Assembly: GCA_012845835.1 (NCBI GenBank)
Contig: JABAKD010000005.1
Coordinates: forward strand, 10,282,323-10,346,322
From: Undaria pinnatifida
Taxonomy: Eukaryota; Sar; Phaeophyceae; Laminariales; Alariaceae
DNA: 64,000 bases
Direction: 5' to 3'
Made by a program: the position numbers and the translations under genes. The notes under the pieces were generated by a model, which ran no database searches, was not told where the DNA came from, and saw only the letters and a program-made list of their open reading frames with translations. Positions 21,505-36,500 of the stretch are shown here, in pieces (position 1 is the stretch's first letter; every line of letters begins with the position of its first letter).

Positions 21505-24500
21505 TTATCCATCGATCAATCAATATATGCTGGTCTCACGTGATGTCGCTCTCCTTCAGTTCATAGTGGAGAGATCCCACGTAGATTCGCCTAGGATTAT
21601 CCTGGTCATTACGGCGTTGATGGCGTTCATGCCGCCGTGTTGATATCGTGATTGAAGTATTGGCGTGGTGATATTGGTATTGTGATGTTGTCATTTTCAC
21701 ATCGATATTGCGATATTGAGGTTGCACGTGATGTTGATATTGTGATAACGAGAGAGGAAAAGGGGGAAAATGCGATAACAAGGGTCGGGCGTGTGGGGGA
21801 GGGCGGGTGGGAGCAGGGAAGACGGGAGGGGAGGACGGGAGGGAAGGACGGGAGGGAAGGACGGGAGGGAAGGACGGGAGGGAGGGAGGGAGGGAGGGAG
21901 GGAGGGAGGGAGGGAGGTAGGTAGGTAGGGAGGGAGGGAGGGAGGGAGGGAGGGAGGGAGGGAGGGAGGGAGGGAGGGAGGGAGGGAGGGAGGGAGGGAG
22001 GGAGGGAGGGAGGGAGGGAGGGAGGGAGGGAGGGAAGGAGGGAGGGAGGCCGGGTGGGAGCAGGGAGGGCGGGAGGTAGGGAGGGCGGGAGGTAGGGAGG
22101 GGGGGGGGGGGGGGCGGGGAGGGGACGAGGGGGGGAGGGATGGTGGGAGGGAGGGAGGGGGGGAGGAAGGGACGGAAAAAGATAAGAGGGTTAGCGATAA
22201 GAGGGTTAGCGAAGAAGAGTGAAGCCACATTCCGAAACGGACACCAAAACCAATACACGCATCAAAACGGACACCAAACCTGACCGAAAAATCAAGTAGA
22301 CCAAATCCGCACGAAAACAAATAAAGGGATGCGACATCAAAGCAACCGAAGCCAAACCCGAAACAAGTCCAAAACCGAACCCGTCAAGCCTTACCGGCAC
22401 AGCCGGCGCGGCAGCTGCTGCTCTCATACCCACAGCCTGCATAACGCCTCCCATGGTTAGACCAAGCGCTGCGGCTCCGGCGGCAACTGAGGCAACAGGG
22501 GGTGCCTTGCCCATCGCCGCAGCGACCTGTTCCTCCGCCAACTTCCGTTGCAACTCCTGGAAGCCGCCGATGCGTTACGACGAGGGGGGTAGGGGGGGGT
22601 CGAATAGGAGGGGGAAGAGGAGAAGGAGGCGGGAGGGAGAACAACAAGGGTCGGACGGGTCGCGAAAGGAGAAAGGGCGGAAGAAGAAAGAAAAGAAGAA
22701 GAAACAAAAAGAACAACACTGACACGAATCATGGAAAAGGGGGGGGAGCGAGGGGGAGGAGGAGGAGCAGGAGAAGACGACGCGAGGCGAGCACGTCACG
22801 TGTTGTCCAGGGGGAAGAGGGTGGGGGTATGGGGGGAAGAGGGGGGGGAAGGGGGGGGTACTGTGTCTTTTACGAGAGAAAGACATACATAGAAACCATT
22901 ATGTGTAGATACGGATATGCAGCAGCAATAGACTAAGGCTCGAAACAGAAACACAGGGGGGTTACAAACACCTTATACGAAGTACATTTCCATCTACGTG
23001 GGAGTCGATATAGTTCGACATGCAACGAGGGGGAATTTATAAAATTGCAACAAAATTTAGTTTCCGGGAAGCGATATGAAGATACGGATATACCTGTACA
23101 CCTGGTAGCTGGGAAGAGTCCTACCGTTGTGTGCACAACGATCCCAAGAGTTCAATCGCATTGTAGAGTCCTACTGGCCCCATCCACTTACGGGGGGGGG
23201 GCAACTTTCGATCCCAATTGTTCTTTATCGCGAACGTGGCGTTTCCTCAACCGAGGACTTACGGGTACTCGTATATACCCAAGACCATACACCAGTAGCG
23301 GTGATTATTGGTAGACGCGACACGAGCAGCAGTGAACATGTGGATTACAATCATAGACACGATGCAGCAACAGCCGCGAATATAGGCAGACACCATTGCA
23401 GTAGCGACCTTTAGCCGTAGACGCGATAGAACAGTGAGAGATAATTACATTCAGAATAAGCGCGATAACGTTGGAGATAACGGATCAATGAAGAGTGGAC
23501 GGAGGACCGGAGCCCGGCGAACGAACAAACATAATCAAACGCAATCAATACATCAATCAATCCACCATGGAGATAGCGAGGAGAACGCAGAAGAAGCGGA
23601 AGGTGGGCGAGGAGAGATGTAAGAGAAAGGAATTCGAATGGAGGATGATGAGGAGGAGCAGGAGAATGAAGCCTGGGGAGAAGAGGAGGAGGAAGAGGAA
23701 GAGGGGCGAGGGGGGGGGGGGGGGCGGCGGCCAGAGCAACGGCAAGTGACAAAGCGCGGAAAAAACAGATAAAATACGTGGTGACAAACGGGGCGGTGTG
23801 GGGTGAGGGTGTTCAGAGGAAGAGATACGCAGGGGGTGTGAGAAAGGGGTTACAGCGAGGAGGGGTATATAGCAGACGGGAAGAGAGATAGAGAGGGGTA
23901 ACAGTGCAGTACATCGAGAGAGGAGGTGACAGCAGAAAGGGAGAGAGAGAGGGGCGGAGAGAGGGAGATACGAGAAGGAAAATAGGGAGGAAAGAAAGAG
24001 GGGCTATATTTTACAGTAGGTAGATAGAGAGAGGACGACATGCAATACAGCAGGAGCAAAGAGGGATTACAGCAGAAGCAAAGAGAAAGAGGGAGAGGGC
24101 GGCGGTGCAGCAAATGGACACGTGCATAGAAGAGCGGAGAGAGATAACGAGAGACGGGGAGACAAACAGCGGGGCATCAAGGAGACAGAAACCGCAATGC
24201 GCGGAAGAAACACAAGAACAAAAAACCAAACCACAACAAAAAACCAACGAAGAACAAAAACAACAAAATAACAAACATATGATAAAAAACAAAGCAACAA
24301 GGCCAAGAAACAAACCAAGGAAACGGGCAAAAAGGAAAAACAAGACGATGACGCCCGCGCCGCAGCCATCAAAGCGAGCGGCAAGTCCTGGAACGCGGCG
24401 AGAAGAATAAGCAGCCGGTGGACGGATCATTTGTTCGGCCGACTGGCACGTGCGTTCGGCCAAAAATCACGAGCGTTTAGCCGAAAGGCATGTACCGGAG

Positions 24501-27500
24501 GATGTCAGAGCATAGCCAGGGGACGGAGAAGACGAAGAAGACCAGCAGTCGGCGGACCGCTATTTTGTATACTTTGGCCGTCTGGCCCAGCAAGCAGGTA
24601 ACTACGAGAAGGCGGAGGCGAAAAAAAGACGAAAACGAGGACGACAAACGAAATGCGATGACGAAAAACGACAAACGACTACCACAACAACGCAAAACGA
24701 TACATACGAACGACAAAACGAACACGAAGACGAACACGACAAAAAAAAAAAAACACGAAAAACGAGCGAGATAACCCAACACCACCGCCCCGCCCCCCCA
24801 ACAGCGAAAACGAAGACAGCACACACGTGGACGCCAAGCAACGCGAGCATACAGCAAAACGAGGTGCGCGGGAAGGGGGAAAGACGGAGGGGGACGGGGA
24901 GGAGGAGGAGGAGGAGGACGGACAGGACATACAAGAATACAGAAAAAGACAGGGAGGCGTGGATGCGTGCGTTGCATCCGAGGGATAGGAAGGCAGTTGG
25001 GGAGGTACGCAGACACAGAGGGCGGGACGGAGGGAGGGAAGGAAGACGATGCGCGACAAAAGAGCAGTAGAGGGGCGAGGCAAAGCCATATGCATAAAAC
25101 ACGAGGGGGGGGGGGGGGGGGGGGGGAGAGCGGGGGCATGGAGAGGAACAAGAATGGGAAACAGCACAAGGAATACAGGATTCATTAACATCAAGTGAAC
25201 AGAGAACAACAACTCTTTGCTAAAGACGAAATGAGAAGGTGACAAAAGCACGCGGCCGAAAAATTACAGAGGGGGAACGACAAGCGACGAGGGGACAGAG
25301 AGGTAGAACGTCAACCGAAAAGCAGGAAAAATTTAAAAAGAAAAAACAAGAAAAACAAAAGTACTTCCAAGGCGAAAAAGCTGCCAAAAAACTCGGATTT
25401 TTTTTTGCAGGTGAAAAAAAGCTGGGTATTTTTCGGTCTATTCATGGACAAGTTTGTTTCGCCCGCGAGTCGTCGAATAAACGCAGGCGATCGCGAGGCG
25501 GGAGGGGGGGGAAGAAGCGTTTCGAGCGAAGGTCCAGGCAGACTAGAAGCGCCCACGGGCGGGCCCGGCGCGTCAACCATCACGCAGACCATCAAACGGT
25601 CCAGGGTACAGGTCCCGATTTTGAAACTTCGCTGTGCGTATGTGGTACGCACCGGGCATACAATACACCGTACCTGTATTAAATACTCGTATTATACGGG
25701 AACAAGCCGGTCTATTGGCATCGCACTTTACGCGGTAACAGCCCTCGTATCCTCGTGCAACATGAACGTTATACTACAGAGTAGTATCATATATACTGAT
25801 ATAATGACAATAGTGACACAAGTATTATACACCAGGCCTATATGTACAATATCAGGCAACAGCAGTATAATGTATATTCGCTGCAATTTGGTACGAGGCA
25901 TTTCTGTTTGCTGTGCGTGGAGCACCTCAATATTTAATGCTGTACTTGTACGCCATACGGATACACGTACACAACTAACGGAAAGACGAGGCCCACGTCT
26001 GCACATTCTTTTTTTTTGTTTTTTTAATCCCCCGGCGACGTGGGAAAATATAGGTTACGTTCACCGCCACAGGTCGTCGTATTTTCACACATACATGTCC
26101 TGCGTCGACTAAACTCGACTGTATTCGTAATCTAGCGCTAGCTTTCTTTTTCTTCTACGGTGCCATTTCATGAAAAATATTTTAAGGGCGTCAGCCGTGA
26201 GTTCGACGAATTTTTGTACGACGGAAGGGCGTTTAACGATCTCACAAAAATAATGAACACCGCATTCGCATTTTAGTGCGGTTGCGTCTTCAGGACTACC
26301 CCAAAAAAGAGATGGCCTTCTTTAAAGGGTGATTGAGTGACAATGGGACTCGAAGGGTGCGCCAGCTAGCGTTGGGCTGCGAAAGCAACTGAGTTAAATC
26401 GACACACGACGCGTATGAAAATACGCGGAAGTGTGGTGAGCTAAAGCTTTATTTTTCCCCATCCGCCGGAGGATAAAAAAAAAAAAAAAAAAAAGATTGA
26501 GTAATATCCGACGGAGATTTTTGTATGCAAACAGATTATGCGCAACACATTGCGGGACACGTGCGTATAAAACAGAAATTCGCAGACGGTGTAAGCATGT
26601 GGCCGGAGTGGCCGCGCGGTCGCCGGTTCTATCTTCCAAGAGGCGCATCTGCGGACGCTGTTTCGTCCAGCCCTAACATGAACATCGAGCGGGCGGCTGA
26701 AAAACAAAAAACAAAAAAAACAAGAAAATCGAGCGGGCGGCTAATACGCCTCGACAAAAAAAACGCATCGTCTCGGCACGCCGCCGCTCTCCTCGGAGAG
26801 TCGGAGAGGGCAACAACAAAAGCTCCCGGATCTTTGTCCTTCCTTTTGTCGAAAATATATCTAGTATATTCGACAATGTGCTGTATGATTTAGTCTGGCC
26901 ACGGCAAGACGCGGTGCCACGGCAAGACGCGGTGCGTGTGGTTCACAGACAATCACTACCGCCACCACTGACATCAACATGATTTGCTTCGTTAGGCCAG
27001 AAACCGCGCAACGGAAGGGCCCACGCCACAACATCACATCGAGCGCGCGTTATTGATGCTGCTGCGGGTCATAATGCAAGATATGCTGCTGATGCTTGCT
27101 GATGTTCGCCATGTAAGATACGACGCTGGTGCTGTTCGTCACGTACGATAAGGTACTGCTGCTCGTCATTCATCTACTCCGTTCCATGTCAAGTCAGAAC
27201 AAGAAAAATCATCAGCAGCAAGAAGAGGACAGCGGTCGTATCATACCTGGTATACCATACACGAGCAGACGTACGTACGAGTGGTCGCTGGCAACACTCA
27301 TCGACCCTTCAACACAAAACAAAAAATATCATCTTTTGCATCGAAACATCGAAACTACTACAAGGATATCTCCCCGACCGATGCCACCGCGAGAGCTCTT
27401 CGCCGACGGATGACGGCTGGGTAGCTAGCTAGCTAGCTAGCTACCTACGGCTGGGCGAGTGTGGGCTGGCAGGGATGCTCGTGCTGCTGACGTAGTCTGT

Positions 27501-30500
27501 GGCTGCGGAAACACACGTCACGTGCAGCCAGTGTGAAGCAAACAGCAAATGACTCGTTTTTTTGGGGGGAGTACTGCTACTATGAATAGCTAATCGTAGC
27601 ATGCGCTGCTGGAGTAGTAACGGGCACCGCCGGTAGGGACAGCTCGCGCTATATCGCTATCACGGGAACTGAAGGACACGCTAGAAAAACCAGCTGGATT
27701 GCGAATACAATTGACTCCATTTGACACACGACAAGGATGAAAATACGTGCAAGTGTGGTGAGCTCAAGATTTACTTTTCCCCGCCCGCCGGAGAATAATA
27801 AAAAAAAACAAAACAAAACAAGACGAAACAAAACCTACGAACCGCACCAACACGCAGCATCCTACCAGCGCCCCTCCGACACAAGCAAAACCCAATTTAT
27901 CGTTCTCGACAACGGGGAAACAGTGCAAAAACGCCGAGCGACGCACCAATATCGAAACAATCACATTCAACCCCACCCAGGGGTGTATATAATAACCCAT
28001 GCACCCCTGCCCAAAATACTGTATTTTACATACAAACCCTGATCTCACCCCCTATGGCTTTCGGGCTGGGTTAGGGCTTAGGCTTATTTATGGCCGGGGT
28101 GGGACCCGATACAAGGTAGCTGTGGTCGCCCCGGTGGCGCATCAGGTTATTCTCGAGCCTGGTACTATAATACCAGGTCACTTTCGCGAGTTCGAGTCCC
28201 CCCGAGCGCATACTCGTATAAATTCGTGGGTAATTTTTCTTGTGCACAAATTGACTTGCGGAAAGCGCGAGAGCGTGACTTAGCAACACTCGATGGAAAC
28301 TCGCCGAGCAGCGGGGATTGCTGAACCCAATGCGCGATAAAAAAAGAAGGCAAGAACCGGGGGAGGGGGGGAGGGACGAAACCTGTGACAATGGCTTGTC
28401 CAGAAGCTGAAAAGTACAAGTGTCAAGAAAAAAAAAGCAGGTATCCTACAAGTACCTATATATTATTAAATAGGGGTGAATGGCTCATTAAACACCCCTA
28501 CGAAGCGATCCGTTTCTTTTGCATTTTTCAATGGACAGATGTCGACGAGACCTTCCCAAAGCCGCCCTTTTCGGTGCGTGTTGGGTGTGTCGCCCTTGTT
28601 TTGGACATACCAGACTCCGGAATGAGTCCGGGGTGGGGGTGTTCCAAATCGCGCGCGTTGTATGCGCCACCCTGCCATCAGACCTGATGCCACAGCAGTA
28701 GTGAGTGGTGTGTGCGTGGGTTCTGTATGAACTCTAGATATGTTTACGAGGGTTTATTGTGAGAACAACAACAACACCATCCCCTACCAGGCATACCACG
28801 GGTGCAGACCACAGCTCCATTTTCAACTCCTGATGCTATAGTTAGACATGCTGCGTACACCATGGTACATGAAAGGAAGCCGCAGGTTAACATAGCTGAC
28901 CGCCCCAGTACAAAAGCTTGCCAAAAACAAGCCTCGACCAAACCTACAGGAGAAGACGGTCTCGCGTATGAAAGCACATCTGTGTGCAAGTGGTGGCTGG
29001 GCGTGCAAGCGGTAGCTTTGAGCAGTCTGGCCGCCAGATCGACCAATGCGGCCGCCGCGTCAAACAGGATTGGCGAAACAAAACGTTAAAAAAATCCGAT
29101 CCATTTTGGACTACATATATTGTATATATATAGTTTCCGCGCACAGACTGATCCAACATCACCCTGTTGACCCTGGTACAAGCTACACTGTAGTTCCAAG
29201 GGGAGTCGCCGACCTATATCCTTAATGAGGACACACACTCCGTATTATGCGCGATCGGAATATCACACACAGCTTGCAAAGATGAGTTTCGCCAAAATCT
29301 TCGATCTCACAGCTGGAGCGTATTTTTATTTTTATAACACGAGGTATGTATATCAGGTTCTGTAGCGCGCAAGGTTACCCTCATGCAATTTATGCCTCGC
29401 TCTCCGAACCTTCATCGAACAACGAAAAACAAAAAAAAATCTACTTGGATTTTTAGTTCACAAGAATCAAGAAAAATATAATGCGAGTGAGGCCAATCAG
29501 GGAATGGCGTATACAAATCCTGCAAAAACGTCGTACAATAATCGCACATGATTCTGCAAGTGCTGGCGTCCCCGATGGTGTAATCTTAAGCCGCGCGGTT
29601 AGCGAGGTCGATGCCGGGGACTGTTTTTTACAAATTGGTAACCCAAAAGTGCGCGAGAGCGAGCTCGCGAAATTCAACGCAAACCGATGAGCACAAAAAG
29701 CTGACAAACGGCAATGATGTATCCTGCGCGCGACAACATTGACGGCACGTACCGAGGGGAAGACGAGGAGACACTTGTGACCACGACTCATGCAGAGCTT
29801 GCTGAACCTCTTACGAGATGAGCTTGAAACCAAAAGTGATGATGAAAAAATATATTAGAAAAATAAAAACACACTCCAGCTGTGATATCGAAGATTTCGT
29901 CGAAACTCACCTTTGCAACCTGTGTTGTGATACTCCGATCGCGCGTATTGCTGGGTGTGTGTTATCATTAAGGATACACAGTAGTGGCAAAATATATACA
30001 TGAAAATACGAAATAAATCCGAATCACGTCGAGGGGCCAGAGCTGAGGGGCCAAGAAACAATCACCGAGACGAGCGACGGCATACGTTGTCGCGGAAGCA
30101 CCGCCGCCAGCCGCAAGCGGTTGTTTAGTGTTGGCGCCCCAGACTGGGATAGAAGGCTACGCTGCTGTCTCTCTTGTGGTATCGTGGGTGGGGCGAGGGA
30201 GTCCTAAAACATCCCAAGCGCGGAACAACGGCGGCGGTTCAGCTACCGACACCTTCAGCAAAATAAAAGTCCCGCTTCGAGGTGCTTCGGGCGATGGTTG
30301 TGTCTAGTTGTTCAGTATCATGGTTGAGCAAAGCCACAGCTTTGATCTATGCTCGTGTATAGTATCTGCGTTGAGCGATATAGTAGAGTGTTTTTTTAGG
30401 CCCTTCGCTCCATATGCTCGCGTGAGGCGATCGGAGGCTGTGCGCGAAGAACAACTCGTTTTGCGACGGCCTTGATTCTGTGTTCACGCACCGCCCACGG

Positions 30501-33500
30501 CTACGCATTACCGACAGCCTTATGTACATCGTTCGCGTTGTGGCTCCTTCGGCCAACCCTTGCTTCCACGCTTCTGAGGCGGTCGACGGCACAATTAGTC
30601 CAACTTCATGTTGAAAAAAAAAACTCCAATTGGATTGGATTTGGACGCCGACAAGAAGGCAGGAGACGGCAGTTTTAAGCCGCGTCAGTCACACTTTAGG
30701 AGCCGCCAGTCTAAACGCCAGTATACGGCGTCTAGACCACCGTCCGTCACAGACCAAAACGCCGTCTTCTGAAATACACCTGTGGAAAGAAAGAGCCGAG
30801 CGCATCGCATCATACGCTATGTATTGATAACACCGTCCCAAGGATACATACTCCGTACGAAGGACAACAAACTATCGGATTTTTGTTCCCTCTCAGGGGA
30901 AAGCTAGTTAGCGCGGTCTGTGGTGTCGAGAAGAGAAGACGCGCCGTGTCCGCCTGACACATTGAGAACCACGGCCGGCGGCACCTAGAGCTACTTAGCT
31001 CGTTGGCGCAGAGTTCACTCCTTTGTCGTTCGCCCCTCCGGGGCCTACAAACACAGCCAGAAGAGTAGCGGAAGAGCTTCGGCAATAACAACAGTCCAGC
31101 GTGAGCGTGGAGCAGGACGAGTGATACCGTGCTGCGCGTGGGCGTCCAACACTCGTTGGGTTGCATCTCGGAGAGCAAATGACCGTTCCCTAACCCCGCA
31201 TCCTCTGTTGTTTCGTGTCGTCGATGTTGCAAAATCCATTGCTCGTCAGCCTTGCCCTCTGAACTCTCAAGAGGGGTACTCGTGCGGCTTGGGGACTCTT
31301 TAGCAACGCGAAAAAACGACGGAAAAAAGAGAAGATTACAACACCAATGTCGGCCAATCGAAGCAACGCGGGCAACATGGCTACGAACATGTTGTAGTCT
31401 GTGGTCTCGGGGGAGACGCGCCGCGTGCGCTTTACACGCTGATAACTAGACATGCATGGCGGCAACAATAGCTAGCTCGTGGTCGTCCCATTTTCTTCTA
31501 TGCCGCTAACCGCTTTGATACTTGACAACGCTTTGATACTTGACAAGGCAAAAGTGTCGAAAAAAAAAAGAAAGCAACGATGACAGCATCATCGCCCAAC
31601 GCCGGGGTGGCGGAAGGGCTTGACTATTTAGTTGCTGTGCGCTGTGCCCTCGGGGGGGCGCTTGGCACACCGAGGGCGATGGCCGCCGGCACCGATAGCT
31701 AGCTCGTCGTCGGTCGAACCCTCGTTTTCTTCTCGTTAACCGCTTCGAGACTGAAGAGAGGAAACGTGTCGATAAAAAGCGACGGCTACAGCAGCGGACA
31801 CACAGAACCGCATCTCTAACGCGACAGCCACAGCATCGTCCGTACATTGCATACATCTAATAATACGTAATTACCTTATCTTTCCAGTAGTAATCTTCCT
31901 TTTGGTTTTGTCTTCTTCCCCTATATTTTCTGTTTTTTTCCTTCTGAAAAAGTCTGGTGTGCTGCTTGCACATGTGTTGCTTCTCCTGTCCATTTCGGTT
32001 GTAAGCCCATGGCCAAGTCACCTCTACTGTATTTGCAACGTGTATCTATCTGTCTCCAATTTTGTGACCACAGCAGTAGCAAAGCTTCTCTCTCTACGAG
32101 GCACCGGCACGGGTCACCACTGGTTGTGCTGGATGTAGATGTGGGTGGAACTTTGAGAAAAAAACAAACACACACACAGCATCGGCCAGACAGAGCTTTG
32201 CTTCAATCTCTCTAGGATGTTGATAGTTATACACAAAAAAAAGGAGTGTACTGCCAAGAAAACACACGAGACACAGTAGTGGCGCAGCCCGGGGTGGTGG
32301 GGTATTCAGGACGTGTGTCCTATTTGAAACGCAAGCAGATCGACGGCACGAGCGCAGGCAGCACGGTCCTGCACTACTGACTACACTTCTGCACTCCTCT
32401 TCGTGGGCCAGCATCACAACAACACCGTACTCGACGCTTTCCAGGTCGGGTTGTCCTGGGCCCCAGGACAAAAACAACACCGCACTCGACGCTTTTCAGG
32501 TCGAGTTACCCGGGGCCAGGACGGCAATAACGTACGTCAAGTTACCCTGGGCCAGGGTGACAACAATTCCGTGCATGATGCTTTTTAGGCCGGGTTATCC
32601 TGTGGCAGGATGACACACACCGCACTTCCATGCCTTTTCTCGCCAGTTACCCCGAACCACACTATTAAAAAAATACTTCACTTGACGATTTTTAGGTCGA
32701 CCTGCCCTGGGCCAGGATGCCAGCAACACGTGGCGTATCAGGTTATCCTCGAGCCTGGTATAGGTCAGGTTCGTGAGTTCGAATCCCCCCGAGTGCATCC
32801 TCGTGTAAGCTCGTGGGGACTTCTTCTCGGCAACAAATTGACTTGCGGAAAGCGCGAGAGAGCGTGAGTTAGTGACACTCGATGAAAAATCGACGAGCAG
32901 TGGGATTGCTGAACCCTATGCGCGATAAAAATAGGCAAGAGCCGGGGGGGAAGAAGGGACGACATCTGTGACCACGCCTTGTCCAGAAGCTGGAAAGTAG
33001 ATTTTTGTGAAAAAAATAAAAAAAAAAGCTGCAGCGGAAACCGGCACTGCTTCGCATGCTGCCACTGCTGTAGTGGTTGGTCCCACCTGTGCCACGCGAT
33101 TTTACAGGCACTATAGCGGGCAACCGGCACTACTCAACCGGCGCTAAAATACGGACTTCTAGCGTAGTCGCGTACAGAGAAGAATGCGCAGAAAACGTTG
33201 GCGCCCTTGCCATGGGAACTGGAGGATACGCCAGCTGTATAGCGCTGGATGGCGACTACAATTGAGTTAATTTGACATGGGACATGTGTGAAAATACGTG
33301 GACGAAAATACGTCGGAGTGTAACGAGCTCAAGTTTCATTTTTCCCTATATCCGACGGAGGATAAAATACACAAAAACACACACAAAAAAGTTACGAATT
33401 ACACTGGGTCGCAAACGGGTGGCTAAATCCGGTTTAGTACTAAACCGCACCCAGGTTATTCTCCAAAAACATTTGGAGAAAAAATAGGAACGGTCTAGCA

Positions 33501-36500
33501 GTGGGAAAATAAAATATTGTGGTGGAAGATTTGTCGCACAGTTTTCTGTTCAAGATCCTTTGCTTTGTTGCGTTTGTGTTTGACAAAGGACTCTCAAATG
33601 CCGATGCCTACGAAATCGTAAGCTTTTGAAAACGGGAAACCAAAACCAAACATCGAGCGCGCGCCGATAATTTTATGCAGGCCTGCATACACAACCACTC
33701 GTGTCCTAAAACAGCGAGCCTTTGCTCCTTGTAGGGTCATGTATATGTATCGGATGGAAATATGGAAACTGCAACCATCAAATCGTGTCGTACAAATAAT
33801 ACACACAATTCGCGGACGCCTTAAGAATAGGGCCTCCGTTGCTTGTGTCCCAGGAGGCGTTTGTGCGCGACGTGTGTGTCGCCACGGACCCGACCGGACC
33901 GCAAGGGGCGCCCTCCTCTCCCTCGCGGATGATTTTTCGTCGATCGCTACCACCACGTATGCGGCTACGGCGCCCAGACAGGACATAGGTTCCATACATC
34001 GGACACCCAGACGATCTAGATGGCGATTTATCCCGGGGGGTAACACGAACAAAACATCGGAGCGTTCTAATGTCTGTGCGAATGACTTGTTTTTCTACAA
34101 TTTTGTTTAACTTTCAGTAGACCCCCCCCCCCTCCTTGTCTGGCTTTAAAAGAAAAAAAAGTGTGGCGTAAGTTTTATTTTTCATTTTTGGTCCGATGTG
34201 TGCAAAACGTTTGGACGCTGAGCGTGCTCGGTGAGCCAAGCGTACCACGTCGGCATGCTATCAATATCCATAGACAGGACCAACATGGTACCAGGGCTGG
34301 ACAGTAGTGGCAAGAAGAAGCAACGGTTTTGTAGTGTCTGTGGCCGCGGGAAGACGCGCCGGGTGCGCGTCACCCACAGAGAACCACCGCCTGTTCCGGC
34401 ATCTACAGCTCGTCGTCACCACCTGAATTTTGTTCTCGTTAAGATAGCCCGTCTTGTAGGCAGGCAAGACGGTCGTCCGTCTTGTATGCAGGCAAAGGTG
34501 GTGTGGTCCGGGGTGGTTGCAAAACAGCGCTGCACGGCTTGCATGCCCCATGCGACCTCAGAATAAAAAATTGAAAATTTCCGAGTGTAGTTAACCCGCT
34601 CAACCCTGCATGCAGCACGTATCCAACTAGCTTTTGTTTCCCAAACACGTGGGCGCAGAGTGCAGGCCTACCTACAACATACAAACAGCAGGTCACAGGC
34701 CCACTCGAAAAAGAGGCACGAAAAAAAAAAATCAACAGGGTTTTCGGGTCACACCCGAAAACCAACACCAGATAACCACACACTCCGAGGGATGATTTCT
34801 GATCCACTCACCAGTATCTCCGAGGCAAAGACGTCACATAAAACAACAATGGTATACCTCGTACCTCGTGTAGCTTTCGAGACAAGCCGTTGAGATCTCT
34901 TGCCATGGGCGCATTGCTCGGCAATCGCACTGTTACATTTGTCGAGCACCCCAGCTTGGAAATCCGAACGCGCTTGTGTGCTGTCTTTGCTGGCGATAAG
35001 GGTAAGTCCATGCTAGGGTGGAGACCATCGTGTTATGGGTACTTTTACAACACACCCATTGGGGGGGCTGTTAGAACGGAGACGCCACTACATCACGAGG
35101 AGAAGGAGCTGCGTCTGCGCGCGCATGAGTAGCTCGAGGACCCTGCTTCGTCCATCGCTAGCACACCACACACAACACCACACACAAATGGCTATGACGC
35201 CCAAGCATGGTACAAGTTTGGACGCAGAGCGTGTTCCGCTTGCCGAGTTCAACGTCTCGCCATGTCAACGCCCCGGACAGGACCAAATTTTATCGGGAAT
35301 TTCCCCCCTATCCTTGAAAACGCGGCGTAGCGATAGTCTGGCCGTGCAGAGACGCACCGCCAGCGCTTCACACACAGAGAGCCACCGCCACGGCATTTAT
35401 GGCTCGCGGAAGAGTTATTTAGACGCGCGCGGAGAGCCGACATCATCGTCTCGGCACGCCTACGTTCTCCGTGCGAAGGTAGGATCAAAATCAGCTGGGA
35501 CTTCGCCCTCTTCCGCTGAAACGTTAGTTGGCGGCATGCGGCGAGACGAGCTCATCGACCAAGATACGCCAACCAACGCTCTTATACATGTACGTTGACA
35601 CGACCAAATGCTACAGGGGCTTTGGTCCGCGCTCTCGCTGAAAAGTTGTAGGATACGTTGCTGAGCATGCAGCGGTGCGGAGACGCGCCGCTGGCACCCC
35701 CCACAAGGACATCCACCATCACCACCGGCATCTAAAGCTCCAAGTCATTGCAGGCGGTTCCAGGCAAGAAAAGGGAACAGCGCCGCGCGAAGACGCAACG
35801 CGACCCCTGCCAGATGGCGTATACGAGTACTAGGTACCAGTATGTCACGCCAGGTAAGGCACCTCTTGGGACACATGTTCGAAGGTGATGTTTTCGACAA
35901 CTGGGGGAATGCAAACGCCGAGCGAAAGGTTTGTGGGAAGACTCGATGAGCTCTCTCCAACTCCACCCTTTTCGTTGTGTGTACCTCTCTGGTTTGTTTT
36001 GCTGTTGTGGAAAAACCCGCGCAGGAATTCGTCCCAGGGAGTGTCGTAAGTGTGTGTGTTATCATTCGTGCGATACGGTAGTAGCAGCGAGCCTTTTTCA
36101 CTACGGCCGCTGCCATATATATATACTCAGTATATATTATGAAGTAAAACAAAATACCTGGTACACTCCAGCTGTGAGATCGAAGATTTCGTCGAAACTC
36201 ATATTTGCAAGCTGTGTGCGATACTCCGATCGCGCGTATTATTGCCTGTGTGTGTCACCATTAAGGATATAGGCCGGCGACTCCCCTTGGAATTACTGTG
36301 GCTTGTACCAGGGTCAACAGGGTGACGTTGATCAATCTGTGCACGGAAACTAAAAAACCGGTTCTAGAGGGGGACAAAATCTGAGGGTTGTGGACTGCAC
36401 CAGTGTATTTTGCATATCCTGTAGTCGTATGACCATTAACATGTTCTTACGAGTACCTGGTGTCCATGGTACTCTGAAATACAATACCGTCGCCCGTGTT

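Noticed and set aside
21133-21643. Open frames of SIYLSIYLSIY-type peptide on the plus strand
   Set aside because: ATCT array inside intron 3, antisense to the gene.
21536-22320. Long minus-strand frames of PPSLPPSLPPS-type peptide, one running into RRM1
   Set aside because: The proline/leucine/serine part is the (CCCT)n intron 2 array. Only the last 20 codons (exon 3) are coding, after an acceptor at 21602.
24000-25260. Minus-strand frames with hydrophobic Phe/Leu/Cys runs that look like membrane proteins
   Set aside because: Caused by T/C-rich sense-strand bias over 3 kb; several frames are alike and none has a start or splice context.
35035-35598. 187-codon plus-strand open frame in intron 1
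   Set aside because: Overlaps a dispersed family C copy, and the peptide has no domain.
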